From positions 62,001 through 126,000 of the forward strand of contig CALFNN010000036.1 of the NCBI GenBank assembly GCA_937902925.1: 64,000 nt of DNA. The letters are read 5' to 3'. Shown here one piece after another: positions 45,443 through 54,472 of this stretch. Position numbers and translations under genes: made by a program. Position 1 is the stretch's first letter. Each line of letters starts with the position of its first letter. The stretch comes from an uncultured Opitutaceae bacterium (GTDB taxonomy: Bacteria; Verrucomicrobiota; Verrucomicrobiia; Opitutales; Opitutaceae). The notes beneath the pieces are model-generated. The model had not been told where the DNA came from and ran no database searches. It worked only from the letters and a program-made list of their open reading frames with translations.

Positions 45443-45895
45443 TCAATTCGGGATGTCCGGCTCGACGAGCATCGCCAGTTGCACGAGCGAATCCTGCCAG
45501 CCGAGGTAGCACATCTCGGCCGGGATTACCGCGGGCACGCCCGCCTGCTCGATGTTCACCTCGGTGCCGCACGAAACTTTCTTCAATGTGACCGTCACGG
45601 TGATGAGGCCGGGCAGGTTCGGGTCGTCGAACTTGTCGGTGTAACGGAGGCGTTCGTGGGGCACGAGTTCGAGGTATTCGCCGCCAAACGAGTGACCGCC
45701 GCCGGTCGTGAAGTTGGTGAACGACATCTTGAAGGTGCCGCCGACCCGGGCGTCGATGTGATGGACCTTGCCGGTGAATCCGTTCGGCGGAAGCCATTTG
45801 CTCATGGCATCGGCGTCGAGGAACGCGCGATAGACTTTCTCGGGAGTCGAACGGATGACGCGGTGCAGGCGGATGGTATGGGTGGAGGTGGACAT
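45443..45895 (-). CDS. SRPBCC / AHSA1-type protein
   Basis: The protein is 150 aa. The AHSA1 pattern is STHTIRLHRVIRSTPEKVYRAFLDADAMSKWLPP, then HHIDARVGGTFKMSF, HSFGGEYLELVPHERLRYTD and a terminal helix GWQDSLVQLAML. It is related in family to the protein at 30441 but clearly diverged. The ATG at 45895 is chosen because upstream sequence is not domain-like. The leader contains two competing hairpins. Confidence 0.88.
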   Translation of the reverse strand: MSTSTHTIRLHRVIRSTPEKVYRAFLDADAMSKWLPPNGFTGKVHHIDARVGGTFKMSFTNFTTGGGHSFGGEYLELVPHERLRYTDKFDDPNLPGLITVTVTLKKVSCGTEVNIEQAGVPAVIPAEMCYLGWQDSLVQLAMLVEPDIPN

Positions 45896-46242
45896 GCTTT
45901 TTCCTTTCGCGGAAGGGTTAGGGATGAGGTTGGCGTGGCTGGCTTCAATATCCCAACGAGCAGGGACGGGCGAGTTGGACAAATTTGGAACCCAGATTCC
46001 AAAGAATCTGGAGCGGGGCGTGGTGGTCTGGGCGCGATTTCCTGAAACATAGCCTGCGCTTTGCAACACCAACCTTGAGTGAAAGGGAAAACGCCACCGT
46101 GTGCCGGCGTGATGCGGAGTAGGGCTTCTCGGGGAAAGAAAAGGCCCGTTGTGGATCAGACCGCTGGCAATACCACGCAGTGATCCGCAGGGCCGGTGGA
46201 AACCTCGCGCCCGTTCCGTGCACCAGAGCGCGCCAGTCTTGG
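45896..46242. other. Gap of 347 bases with a structured leader, no gene seen
   Basis: This stretch separates the SRPBCC gene (start 45895, minus strand) from the end of the Ig-repeat gene (46243, minus strand). Six-frame reading shows no plausible gene. It holds the overlapping hairpins at 45984-46011 and presumably the SRPBCC promoter. Confidence 0.5.
45984..46011 (-). promoter_or_regulatory. Two mutually exclusive hairpins in the SRPBCC leader
   Basis: Hairpin A pairs TTTGGAA (45984-45990) with TTCCAAA (45997-46003). Hairpin B pairs CCAGATTC (45992-45999) with GAATCTGG (46004-46011). They share bases 45997-45999, so only one can form at a time. The element is 89-116 bases before the start at 45895 on the minus strand, a normal place for an attenuator or ligand switch. 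Function is inferred. Confidence 0.4.
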
Positions 46243-49200
46243 CTACTGACCCGGGTTGACGACAATGGCCGTCGTTACATCCACGCCATTTTGAAGAAGG
46301 ATGGTCTTATTGTTCTGTGCGGGGAGGACAACACCATGAGAATTCTGTCCGGCCATGAACTTGAGCTGGGTGATGCCACTCACACGCATCGGCTGGCCGT
46401 TTGACTGCAGAAGATCTCCGCCGGTGATCCACGTATCGCCAGTGGCCCCGCCGAGGAGGAGGACGGGCCGGGCGGCTCCGGATGCGCTGACGTCACCCAC
46501 GTATACTGGACCGGTGAACGTTACTCCGGGTGCGTAGATACCCGTCAGTCCCTGAGTCGCAAAATAGCTGGCGTCGGCCGTGCGCACTCCGCCGAATTTT
46601 CCATCGGCGCTCGTGATCGCAATAAAGGCAATATCCGCCACTCCGTCGTAACTAACCCCGTCCTTGAAGAGATCTGGATTCCCCGAGGTGACCCGACCGA
46701 CACTGAACACCGAAACGTTGGTGTCCTTGGTGGCGCCAATAATTACGATACCGGCGTGGCCTCTCATATAGGCGACATTCTGATTGTATTTCACCGGCAG
46801 CGCGGGGCCCGTGGGGCTCGCCAAGACCAGCGATAACGTTCCCGGACCGCTCAATTCGACCTGCACGATATCGTCGCTCAAATCGATAAAGGAGGAACGC
46901 GTAATCTGACCTGAGTCCGCAGTGACTGTTGCCGCCGGGCCGGAAAGCAACACTTGATCGAAGGTGGCATTGTTGGAGGGCGAAAAGATGTTCGCCGCGA
47001 CTTGCACTCCGGTCCCGACAACCTTGCTGGCGGTCAAAACCCCCACAATCACGGGGTCGCTTGTTGCTCTGCCGATGGTATTGGAAACAGCGGTCGAGTA
47101 TAGGCCAGCGTCCGTCGGCTGAAGATTCGGCAACGTAAACGACGAGTTTACGGCCCCTGCAATCGGATCGCCGTTAAGTTGCCACTGGTAGCTCAGTGAG
47201 GTATCGCTGGAGACGCCCGGGCTGACCTGCAGCGTAACAGCGGCACCTTGAGTGGCTGGCACGAGGGTTAATCCCGGCGGGACGCTGATCGTAACAACCG
47301 CGGTCGAACTCGTCGCAGATCCAGTGGGCTGGCTCACGACAACGAGATATCCTCCTGCATCGCTCAGCTGAACGTTTGAAAGCGTCAGCGTGCGGCTGCT
47401 TGCACCATCGATGGGAGCCCCGTCCTTCCGCCATTGATAGGTCAGCGCCGTATCCGCCGTGGCTGTGACCGAAAGCGTCACTGTCGTGCCAAGACTGGCG
47501 GTCGTGCTCGTCGGCTGCACCGTGATCTGGGGGATGCCAGCGATCAGAACGGTTGCGATCGAACTCGTCACCGACACGGTGGTCTCGCTGACGATGACCG
47601 TATAACTGCCCGAGTCCCTTGTTTGGGCGTCCGGAAGGATCAGGGTCGTGCCGGTCGCGCCCGCGATGGAGCTGCCGTTCTTCTGCCATTGGTAGGTCAA
47701 TGCCGCGTCACCAATCGCAGACACCGAAAGCACGACCGTCGAACCGGCGGCAGCGGTGATGCTGGATGGCTGCGCCGTGATCTGGGGAACGCCGGGAACC
47801 AATGGCGCGCTGATTGAAACGGTTACCGTCGTGCTTGTGACCGATCCCGTGGACTCGCTGACCACTACATAATATGACCCGGCATCGGTGGCTTGGGCAT
47901 TTGCGAGCACCAACGTTGCGCCAGTCGCGCCATCGATGGGTTGTCCGCCTTTCCGCCATTGATACGAAAACGGCGCGTCACCCGTGGCCGTCACGGAAAG
48001 AGTTCCGGTCGAGCCGGCGGGGATGACAAGACTGATCGGCTGCGTCGTGATCTGGGGAACACCACTGGGGGCTGCCGTGCCGACCGTGACGACCGCGTCT
48101 GAGCTTGTAACCGATCCCGTGGGTTCGCTGACCACGACATTATAGGAACCGGCATTGGCCGGCTGCACGTTCGTGAGCAACAGCGTCGAGCCGGTTGCGC
48201 CCACCACTGTGACTCCGTCCTTCCACCATTGGTAGGTGAGAGGCGCGTCTCCGGTTGCCGCCACCGACAGCGTCACGGTGGCACCGACCGCCGCTCCGAC
48301 ACTCCCAGGCTGGGTCGTAATCCGGGGTATGCCGGCGATCGCAACCACCGCAGTGACGCTTGTTGCCGAGCCCGAGGCCTCGCTGACGGTGACATAATAG
48401 TTCCCCACGTCGGAATTCTGAACGCTCGGCAGCGTCAGCGACGAATTGGTGGCGCCATCGATCGGCTGTCCGTCCTTCCGCCATTGATAGGTCAGCGGCA
48501 GGCTCCCCGTCGCCGTAACCGAGAGAGTTGCGGCGGCCCCCAGATCGACCGCAATGCTGGCCGGCTGGATGGTGATTTGAGGCACTCCCGACGAGGGTGG
48601 CGCGACGAACGCGAGAGACGCCGTGGTGCTCGTGGCCGACCCTGTGAACTCGCTGACGACCACGTAATACTCCCCGGTATCGGCTGCCTGGATGTTGGTC
48701 AGCGTCAGCGACGGGCTGGTCGCCCCGTCGATCGGTTGTCCGCCTTTCCGCCATTGATAGCTCACCGCCAGATCGCTGGTCACTGAAACGGACAGCACCA
48801 CGTTCGTGCCGGCAGAGACCGCGACGCTCGGAGGTTGCGTGTTGATTTGCGGAACGCCCGCGCTCGCTGGCCCGCCAACGTTCACGACCGCCACCGAGCT
48901 TGTTGCCGAGCCCGTGGCCTCGCTAACGACCACGTAATATCCGCCAGCGTCGGCCGCCTGGACGTTGCTGAGTTTCAGCGAAGGGCTCGTGGCTCCATCG
49001 ATGGGTGATCCATCCTTCCGCCATTGAAAGATCATGGCCGCATCGCCGGTTGCCGAAACCGAGAGCGTTGTGGTGGCTCCGACCGCCACTGTGACACTGG
49101 TGGGTTGCGCTGAGATTTCAGGAACACCAGCGATGCTGGCGAGCAGTCGCCCGGAGGTGACCAAGGCGGTTACAAGGATTAGATTCCGCGCCAAGCGCTG

Positions 49201-49254
49201 CATGGAATCAACCACCCGGCTGGAGTGGGCCACTGAAACTTGTTTTTGGTTCAT
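46243..49254 (-). CDS. Large exported protein with eight Ig-like repeats
   Basis: The protein is 1003 aa with an N-terminal signal segment (about 22-40; LILVTALVTSGRLLAS). Eight Ig-like domains of about 88 residues follow (about 42-745), each with the pattern G(V/I)P.I..QP.S, LSV.ATGDA.L.YQW(R/W)KDG and DAG.Y.VVVSE. The last 250 residues are different: a beta-rich domain with FDQVLLSGPAATVTADSG, GHAGIVIIGATKDTNVSVF and VGDVSASGAARPVLLLGG. It is probably a surface adhesin or matrix protein. An in-frame ATG at 49203 could be the true start. Confidence 0.88.
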   Translation of the reverse strand: MNQKQVSVAHSSRVVDSMQRLARNLILVTALVTSGRLLASIAGVPEISAQPTSVTVAVGATTTLSVSATGDAAMIFQWRKDGSPIDGATSPSLKLSNVQAADAGGYYVVVSEATGSATSSVAVVNVGGPASAGVPQINTQPPSVAVSAGTNVVLSVSVTSDLAVSYQWRKGGQPIDGATSPSLTLTNIQAADTGEYYVVVSEFTGSATSTTASLAFVAPPSSGVPQITIQPASIAVDLGAAATLSVTATGSLPLTYQWRKDGQPIDGATNSSLTLPSVQNSDVGNYYVTVSEASGSATSVTAVVAIAGIPRITTQPGSVGAAVGATVTLSVAATGDAPLTYQWWKDGVTVVGATGSTLLLTNVQPANAGSYNVVVSEPTGSVTSSDAVVTVGTAAPSGVPQITTQPISLVIPAGSTGTLSVTATGDAPFSYQWRKGGQPIDGATGATLVLANAQATDAGSYYVVVSESTGSVTSTTVTVSISAPLVPGVPQITAQPSSITAAAGSTVVLSVSAIGDAALTYQWQKNGSSIAGATGTTLILPDAQTRDSGSYTVIVSETTVSVTSSIATVLIAGIPQITVQPTSTTASLGTTVTLSVTATADTALTYQWRKDGAPIDGASSRTLTLSNVQLSDAGGYLVVVSQPTGSATSSTAVVTISVPPGLTLVPATQGAAVTLQVSPGVSSDTSLSYQWQLNGDPIAGAVNSSFTLPNLQPTDAGLYSTAVSNTIGRATSDPVIVGVLTASKVVGTGVQVAANIFSPSNNATFDQVLLSGPAATVTADSGQITRSSFIDLSDDIVQVELSGPGTLSLVLASPTGPALPVKYNQNVAYMRGHAGIVIIGATKDTNVSVFSVGRVTSGNPDLFKDGVSYDGVADIAFIAITSADGKFGGVRTADASYFATQGLTGIYAPGVTFTGPVYVGDVSASGAARPVLLLGGATGDTWITGGDLLQSNGQPMRVSGITQLKFMAGQNSHGVVLPAQNNKTILLQNGVDVTTAIVVNPGQ
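46993..49134 (-). repeat. DNA-level tandem repeats encoding the Ig domains
   Basis: Eight units of about 260-285 bases, visible as repeated blocks such as CGCCATTGATA, GTCAGCG and TGGGGAACACC at regular spacing. Units are similar enough at the DNA level to misalign in recombination, but each has its own differences, so the array is not freshly amplified. Confidence 0.7.
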
Positions 49255-49264
49255 TTTGATGTCA

Positions 49265-49279
49265 GTAAACTTAGTTTAC
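49265..49279. promoter_or_regulatory. GTAAAC-TTA-GTTTAC palindrome at the Ig-repeat gene start
   Basis: A perfect 6-base inverted repeat with 3-base spacer lies 10 bases upstream of the start codon at 49254 on the minus strand, where a ribosome would bind. It could be an operator or a translation-blocking RNA hairpin. Confidence 0.45.
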
Positions 49280-49763
49280 GTGGAATCAGTCCGATGATCC
49301 CATCTACTCGCCGTCTGTTACAACACGGCCATCTTTCATGGCCTTGAGAACCAACGACTGGAAACTTCGACAGACAAGGCCGACGCGCGGAGAGTGTAAA
49401 GGATTCTGGGAATCCGTTCTCACGAAGATTGAGTTTCCCGAAATATTTTGGACATTTCATAGCGCAGTAGCCGATGATTGGCGAGTAATGGTTCTTTTCG
49501 TCCCACAGACACCGTCGAGGGTGTCCTGACGCGCTGGGCACTCGACTATAAGACACAGACGGCCGGAGCAGGCAATCCGATTGGTTCCGATATTTAAGTT
49601 CCGTCGTAGCACCGAGGCCTCGGCGTTTTTCTCGCGCCTGCCCTTCGCCGCTTTACGGTTTTACGCTGAATGCGACCAAAAGCGCCTCGCTCCATCGGAG
49701 TGGATGTGCAGCGGAATTTGGATGATTCTGAGGACAATGACCTGAGGCCGTTGGTTCAGGTTA

Positions 49764-49786
49764 CGTTGGTCGGAAATTTACCAACG
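49764..49786 (-). terminator. Hairpin downstream of the three-gene operon
   Basis: CGTTGGT and ACCAACG form a 7-bp stem with a 9-base loop, starting 17 bases past the stop of the gene ending at 49804 (minus strand). No T run follows, so termination may need Rho. Confidence 0.35.
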
Positions 49787-49803
49787 GGCCCTTTATTCCG
49801 TCG

Positions 49804-50868
49804 TCAAATCAACTGGTCGGGCCCGATCGGGGCGTGACGCTGCGCCAGGCGGCGGGCCGTGGCGGCGAAGCCGGACTCGCCGGTGAGGCGCGCGGCATGG
49901 GCGAACATTTGCACCATCTCCATGTAATTCACGCCTTTGATTTTCCCGGAGCGCAGATGCTCCTGGCCGTTGACGCGCGTGCTGCCGTCGGCGTCGAGTT
50001 CACCGGTGGCATCCACCCGCGCAGCAAGCCAGCGGGCGCCGCGCGCGATCATCTCGCGGAGGCGTTGCTGGAGGCTCGCGTCGGCGCATGAGGGAAAATA
50101 GCGCGCGGCAAACAGCATCCCGGCCGACTGGTAGTTGACGTCGAAGCCGTCTTTTTCCGGGTTGATGCCCTCGGCGGTCTGGCGGGCCAGGCCTTTGGCG
50201 GCGCTTGCAACGGCCGCATCGGCCAGGCGGCGATTGAACGTCAGCTCCGCGGTGAGGCCGAGCGCCGCGGCGAGAATGTAGTGCCGGTGCGTATAGGGAA
50301 GATTGCGTTTTTCTCCCGCCGCGAGGACCACCGGTTTTGTCATCCAGAGCGCGGCGCGCTCCAGCTTTGCCGCGAACTCGTCGACGACTGCGCGATGCTC
50401 GGCGCGGCCGGTCTGCCGGAGCAGCAGCAGCGCCCGTCCGATGTCGGCGACGAATATCTCCGTGCTGTGAAACGGATCCGTGCTGCCCGGGAAGGAGCCG
50501 TCCTCGGCCTGTTTGGCAAAACTCCAGTGCATGATCGGTGCGACCGGCTGCAAGAGCCCGGCGTCCGGCCGGCCGAGACCAGCCTGTGCGAGGTCACCGG
50601 CGATGCGCTGACTCTCGATGAACCACTGCGGCGCCTGCCCCGCTTCCCAACGAGCGTTGACGCCGACGGCGCCATTTGCCGCGATCGGGAGCGTCTTGAA
50701 TGCCGGCGATCCGTAGAGCTGCTCCCGCAGCAGCGGGTCGTCGATCAACTCCAGCAGCGTTCGCGGCCGGACCGGCGTCCCGGCCGTGCGACCGACAAAC
50801 GGCGATGCCAGCAGGCCGGCCAGGGCGACACGCAGCAACTCGCGGCGGGAAAACTCCGGGGGCGGCAT
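49804..50868 (-). CDS. Tat-exported hypothetical protein, probable alpha/alpha-toroid
   Basis: The protein is 354 aa. A twin-arginine signal (FSRRELLRVALAGLLASP, RR at 8-9) is followed by an all-helical body with regular hairpins (MHWSFAKQAEDGSFPG, ALLLLRQTGRAEHRAVVDEF, HYILAAALGLTAELTF, YFPSCADASLQQRLREM). The layout resembles (alpha/alpha)6 glycosidases or polysaccharide lyases, but no family signature is certain. It is the last gene of a three-gene minus-strand operon, 80 bases after the preceding stop. Confidence 0.72.
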   Translation of the reverse strand: MPPPEFSRRELLRVALAGLLASPFVGRTAGTPVRPRTLLELIDDPLLREQLYGSPAFKTLPIAANGAVGVNARWEAGQAPQWFIESQRIAGDLAQAGLGRPDAGLLQPVAPIMHWSFAKQAEDGSFPGSTDPFHSTEIFVADIGRALLLLRQTGRAEHRAVVDEFAAKLERAALWMTKPVVLAAGEKRNLPYTHRHYILAAALGLTAELTFNRRLADAAVASAAKGLARQTAEGINPEKDGFDVNYQSAGMLFAARYFPSCADASLQQRLREMIARGARWLAARVDATGELDADGSTRVNGQEHLRSGKIKGVNYMEMVQMFAHAARLTGESGFAATARRLAQRHAPIGPDQLI

Positions 50869-50948
50869 GGCGAAAGTGCATCGGAAGAAATCGAGCGCGC
50901 AAGCCGATACGGTCCACGCCCACGATGCGGACGCTGTGATGCGCGCCC

Positions 50949-52652
50949 TTACCGCGCGGGAGATCGCACCGGCGTCACGGGCAGGTCCGCGCGCAAGCGC
51001 GCAATATCCGCGAGCGTTTTCTCGTCCGCCGGACAGCCCGCGCAGGCGTCGAGCACCGCGGCAGCCTCCGCCGTTTTTCCGTGCCGGGTAAAAGCGAGGG
51101 CAATGGGATACGCCACCATCGGGCGCCGTGCGAAGAGCTGGGCGCCCGTCCCAAGTTCTGCGAACTCGGTCGCGTCAGGCGAATCCGCGCAGCGCGCCCA
51201 GGCTTGGGCCAGCAAGACGAACACGTCGGGCATCGGCGGTGGCTGGGTCAACGCCCGCTGGAGCGGCCGGATGATGGACGTGAGATCGGCGCGAGAAAAC
51301 CGCTGCGTGTCGGGGGCGCCGCGCCGCAGGTCCTCGAAACGAAGCCGGGCAAGTTCATAGTAAGCGCTGGGCCGGATAACGCCGGCGGCTGTCGCCGGCT
51401 CGAGATATTCGCGCGCTGCGCCGGGATTGCCGGAGTTGATTTCGCAGAGTCCCATGACGGCCAGCAGCCGGGGGTCGCGGTCGCCGGCATCGTAGACGCG
51501 GTGCAGCGTGCGCCGCGCCTGGGCGATGTAGGGTTCGCGGGCCTGCGGCATGTGATTCTGGACGTGCCAGATCGCGAGCCGCTCCCATTCGCCGCGGACA
51601 CAGGCGATCTGATCGGGAGTGGCGCGTTCCACTTCATACGGGGCCAGCGAAGGCAGCGACCCGGGATCGATCCGCTTCGTCACGTCCACCGCCACCGGCA
51701 GGTAGTCGCTCAGCCGGTCGCGCAGTTCGGAAAAATCGAACCCGAAGCACGTCGCGAACATCCCGGCGGTTGCCGGTGTCTCGGCGGCGCGGGCGGCGAA
51801 TTTCCACAACGCCTCGCGGGTGGCGCTGCTGGAGAGGAGCGCCCAGCGGACGAACAACTCCTGTTCGGACTCCCGGGTTTGCACGCGCCGGGGATGCTGG
51901 TTCTCCATGAATCGCTCCGGGTCCGCCGCAAACAGCTCGTTCGCGGGCAGGAGGGCGCGCGGACGCAGCGGGTCGCTGGCGAGCGCGTCGCTTTCCGTCG
52001 AGTCATACCAGACCATCGGATTGAAGGTGATCGGCGCCAACGAGAAATCCGCGGTGCGCCACGTGCGCTCGAAGCCGTCGACCAACCAGGCCGGCAGATC
52101 CGGGACGCGCCCGCGGAGGAGAAAGCGCACGTGGTTGGCCGAGATGCCCACCTGGGCGCCTTGAAATTGGGTTTCATCGATGTAGACGATGGTCGCCTGC
52201 ATGTCGCGATCTTCGAGCCGCATGTTCGGCGCAATATTGACGCGGCTTCCGTCGGGCGAGTCGTCCCGGGCCTTGCCGGCCGCCTGGAGCTCGTGCTGGA
52301 TCTCTGCGCTCATCGTCTGGTCCAGGTCCTGCGAATAGAGCACGCAGATCGAGGGCGCGTTCATCCGGGAGATGAATTCCGCCGGCACCAGCACCTGCAT
52401 CAATTGCATCTTGCTCCGCCATGCATCGATGAACTGCTCCGTCGTGGGCTTCGAGCATCGCGAAAGAAATTCGGTGCCGTCGACGTTCGTGTAAAGCCAC
52501 GGTGCGCTGGACTTCGATTCCTCGACCAGCATCGGGGGCAGCACCACGGGCGCGCCGGCGGGTGCCGGCGCGCCCGCGGCCTGCAGCATCGGACATAGTC
52601 CGCCGGTTCCTAACACGAGAAGAAGGCACAGGGTCGTGGCGATGCGTCTCAT
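50949..52652 (-). CDS. Exported metallopeptidase-like protein without HExxH, plus TPR-like region
   Basis: The protein is 567 aa with a signal peptide (about 1-26). Residues 150-200 resemble the gluzincin/MA-fold core: VYIDETQFQGAQVG, then the segment normally carrying HExxH reads ISANHVRFLLRGR, followed by the typical LPAWLVDGFERTW (186-198). The HExxH and following Glu are absent. From about 330 the chain is helical and TPR-like (LLAVMGLCEINSGNPGAARE, PMVAYPIALAFTRHGKTAEA). Its start overlaps the upstream peptidase-like gene by four bases (ATGA). Confidence 0.75.
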   Translation of the reverse strand: MRRIATTLCLLLVLGTGGLCPMLQAAGAPAPAGAPVVLPPMLVEESKSSAPWLYTNVDGTEFLSRCSKPTTEQFIDAWRSKMQLMQVLVPAEFISRMNAPSICVLYSQDLDQTMSAEIQHELQAAGKARDDSPDGSRVNIAPNMRLEDRDMQATIVYIDETQFQGAQVGISANHVRFLLRGRVPDLPAWLVDGFERTWRTADFSLAPITFNPMVWYDSTESDALASDPLRPRALLPANELFAADPERFMENQHPRRVQTRESEQELFVRWALLSSSATREALWKFAARAAETPATAGMFATCFGFDFSELRDRLSDYLPVAVDVTKRIDPGSLPSLAPYEVERATPDQIACVRGEWERLAIWHVQNHMPQAREPYIAQARRTLHRVYDAGDRDPRLLAVMGLCEINSGNPGAAREYLEPATAAGVIRPSAYYELARLRFEDLRRGAPDTQRFSRADLTSIIRPLQRALTQPPPMPDVFVLLAQAWARCADSPDATEFAELGTGAQLFARRPMVAYPIALAFTRHGKTAEAAAVLDACAGCPADEKTLADIARLRADLPVTPVRSPAR

Positions 52653-54472
52653 GGTGCATCCTTGGCCGGCGCCGGCTGGACAACGACGCCGGGAAATTGC
52701 CGGCGGAGGAATTCCCCGGCCTTTCGATAGACGGCGGCGCGCGCCTCCGACGCGGGTTCGAGCGCGAGCACGTCTGGCGTGCGACCGAGGCGGGTCAACC
52801 GGGCGCGCAATTCCTCGGTGCCCGTGTCGACAGCCGCGCTGCGCCCGGCCTCGACGAGGAGTAGCACCGGATTGGTCAGCATCTCCGCGTCGTCCAGCAC
52901 CGGGAATTCGTTCCCATCCGCGCCTTGAACCGCGATCGCCTCGGTGGCAGCGTCGCGCCGGGCGCCGCCGCCGGCTTCCTGTTCGCGCAACCAGGGGCGC
53001 AAGTCCGGCGGCGCATTGATGGCGATCCCGCAGCGGAACAGCGCCGGCTGCAACTGGAGTGCCCGCAAGGCGAGGAATCCGCCGAAACCCCGGCCGAGCA
53101 CGGCGACGTGTCCGCGGTCAAAGGGGCATTCCTGATATTGCGTCGCGAGCCATTCGACGACCGCCCGGCTGTCTGCCACCGCAATGCGATCCGCGCCCGG
53201 GCGCAGCGCCGGGATGTCCTCCGCCTTCGCGCCGTCCGCCACGCGGCGGTGATTCAACCGCGCCACCGCGAATCCCAAATCGGCAAAGACCTGCGCCTCG
53301 GGATCGAACGCCGATTGCGCCCGCGCGGGAAGTCCGGCAGGGAAGACCACGAGCAACGGCGGCGGTTCGGCGCCCGCGGTGGCCGGCCAGGTCAAATAGC
53401 CGCTGAGGTGAGCGTGGCCGGGCGCCTCGAACTCGAACCAGCGCGTGGGGTTGAGTTTGTCGGCACCGAGCCATGGAGCGCATTGGAAAATTTCCAACGG
53501 GAGATCCTCCAGGCGCTGAAACACGAAGGCCCGTCCGGGGTCGCTCCCACCCGTGACGCAAAAGAGCACGCGCGAATGTGTGTCGCTCCAATCCCGAAGC
53601 TCGACGGTTCGCCGGGGAAATTTGGCCTCGAGGACGCGTTGCATGCGGGCGAGATCCTCGTCCTGCCAGAGCGTTGTCGGGCGTGGCGCCTCCCGGCGTT
53701 CACCGACGACCTTGCGTCGGAACCAGTCGTAAACCTGGGGCTCGCCCGGCGGCAGCGGCCAGTCGCCGCCGAACTCCCGCACGTTGCCGAGGCGGATATC
53801 GACCAGATATTGCGTCGGCACGCTGTAGGCGCCGTAGGTTCCGATGACGAGCTGGTTACGGTCCTGGGGCAGAAAGCCGAGGACATCGAGGTGCGGCATC
53901 CGCCAGTGGATGGGGTCACGATGCAGGGCCGCGAGTTCCGCTGGCGAGCGCAGGAGATCCGCCATCGATTGCAATGCACGGGCCGGGGTCTCTTGAAAAT
54001 CGTGCGCATCGACCACCGCGCCGCGCTGCCGGCCGTCGGCGTCCACCGCCATGATCGGCGCGAGGATCGTCGGCCCGTCGGGATTGGGCGCGGAACGCCC
54101 GTCCTGGTCCGTGACCGGCGGCAACGGCACGACGCGTTCGGCCGGCGCATAAACGAGGCGGTTGGCGCTGGCCCAGTGGAGAAAACGCAGTTCCACCGGC
54201 GGTTCGGCTTCGGGATTCGCGGCGTCCGGCTTGGACGCCACGGGCACCGTCAGCCGCTTTGTTCCCGGATGGTCGATGTCGATGATGACGATCGCCAGCC
54301 TGCCGTGAAGCTCGGACGTGTAGGCGACGCGCTGGCCGTCCGGGGAAAGTGCCATCATCTCACCTTGCGGCGGCCGGAACAGCGTTTCCAGCCGGGCATC
54401 GAACGACGCCGCGTGTGCGAGACCGGCCGCGAAGCACGACGCGGCGAGCAGGCGAAGGTGGGGAAACCGCAC
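52649..54472 (-). CDS. S9-type (prolyl oligopeptidase-like) protein lacking catalytic residues
   Basis: The protein is 607 aa from the GTG at 54472, which starts a clean signal peptide (RFPHLRLLAASCFAAGLAHA). A GTG at 54541 would add 23 residues. A beta-propeller-like half (MMALSPDGQRVAYTSELHG) precedes an alpha/beta-hydrolase half. The nucleophile elbow GxSxGG reads GRGFGG, with Gly462 in place of Ser. The acid region reads EAGRSAAVD and the His region reads SEARAAVY, so none of the catalytic triad is apparent. It is first in the operon and overlaps the next gene by four bases. Confidence 0.84.
   Translation of the reverse strand: MRFPHLRLLAASCFAAGLAHAASFDARLETLFRPPQGEMMALSPDGQRVAYTSELHGRLAIVIIDIDHPGTKRLTVPVASKPDAANPEAEPPVELRFLHWASANRLVYAPAERVVPLPPVTDQDGRSAPNPDGPTILAPIMAVDADGRQRGAVVDAHDFQETPARALQSMADLLRSPAELAALHRDPIHWRMPHLDVLGFLPQDRNQLVIGTYGAYSVPTQYLVDIRLGNVREFGGDWPLPPGEPQVYDWFRRKVVGERREAPRPTTLWQDEDLARMQRVLEAKFPRRTVELRDWSDTHSRVLFCVTGGSDPGRAFVFQRLEDLPLEIFQCAPWLGADKLNPTRWFEFEAPGHAHLSGYLTWPATAGAEPPPLLVVFPAGLPARAQSAFDPEAQVFADLGFAVARLNHRRVADGAKAEDIPALRPGADRIAVADSRAVVEWLATQYQECPFDRGHVAVLGRGFGGFLALRALQLQPALFRCGIAINAPPDLRPWLREQEAGGGARRDAATEAIAVQGADGNEFPVLDDAEMLTNPVLLLVEAGRSAAVDTGTEELRARLTRLGRTPDVLALEPASEARAAVYRKAGEFLRRQFPGVVVQPAPAKDAP

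Larger units (their letters stand above)
49255..49803. other. Intergenic gap of 549 bases, relatively AT-rich
   Basis: No coding frame is convincing here. The stretch is visibly less GC-rich than its neighbours around 49430-49500 and holds the palindrome 49265-49279, a palindromic CCGAGGCCTCGG followed by CGTTTTT near 49612, and a hairpin at 49764-49786. It is the promoter region of the Ig-repeat gene and the end of the operon to its right. Confidence 0.5.

Noticed and set aside
46993-49134. The Ig repeats as a CRISPR or minisatellite
   Set aside because: Unit length (about 270 bases) and a maintained reading frame with typical Ig residues show they are protein domain repeats.
49612-49630. 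CCGAGGCCTCGG followed by CGTTTTT as a terminator
   Set aside because: As a hairpin it has only a 4-bp stem with a usable loop, and no plus-strand gene ends upstream of it.
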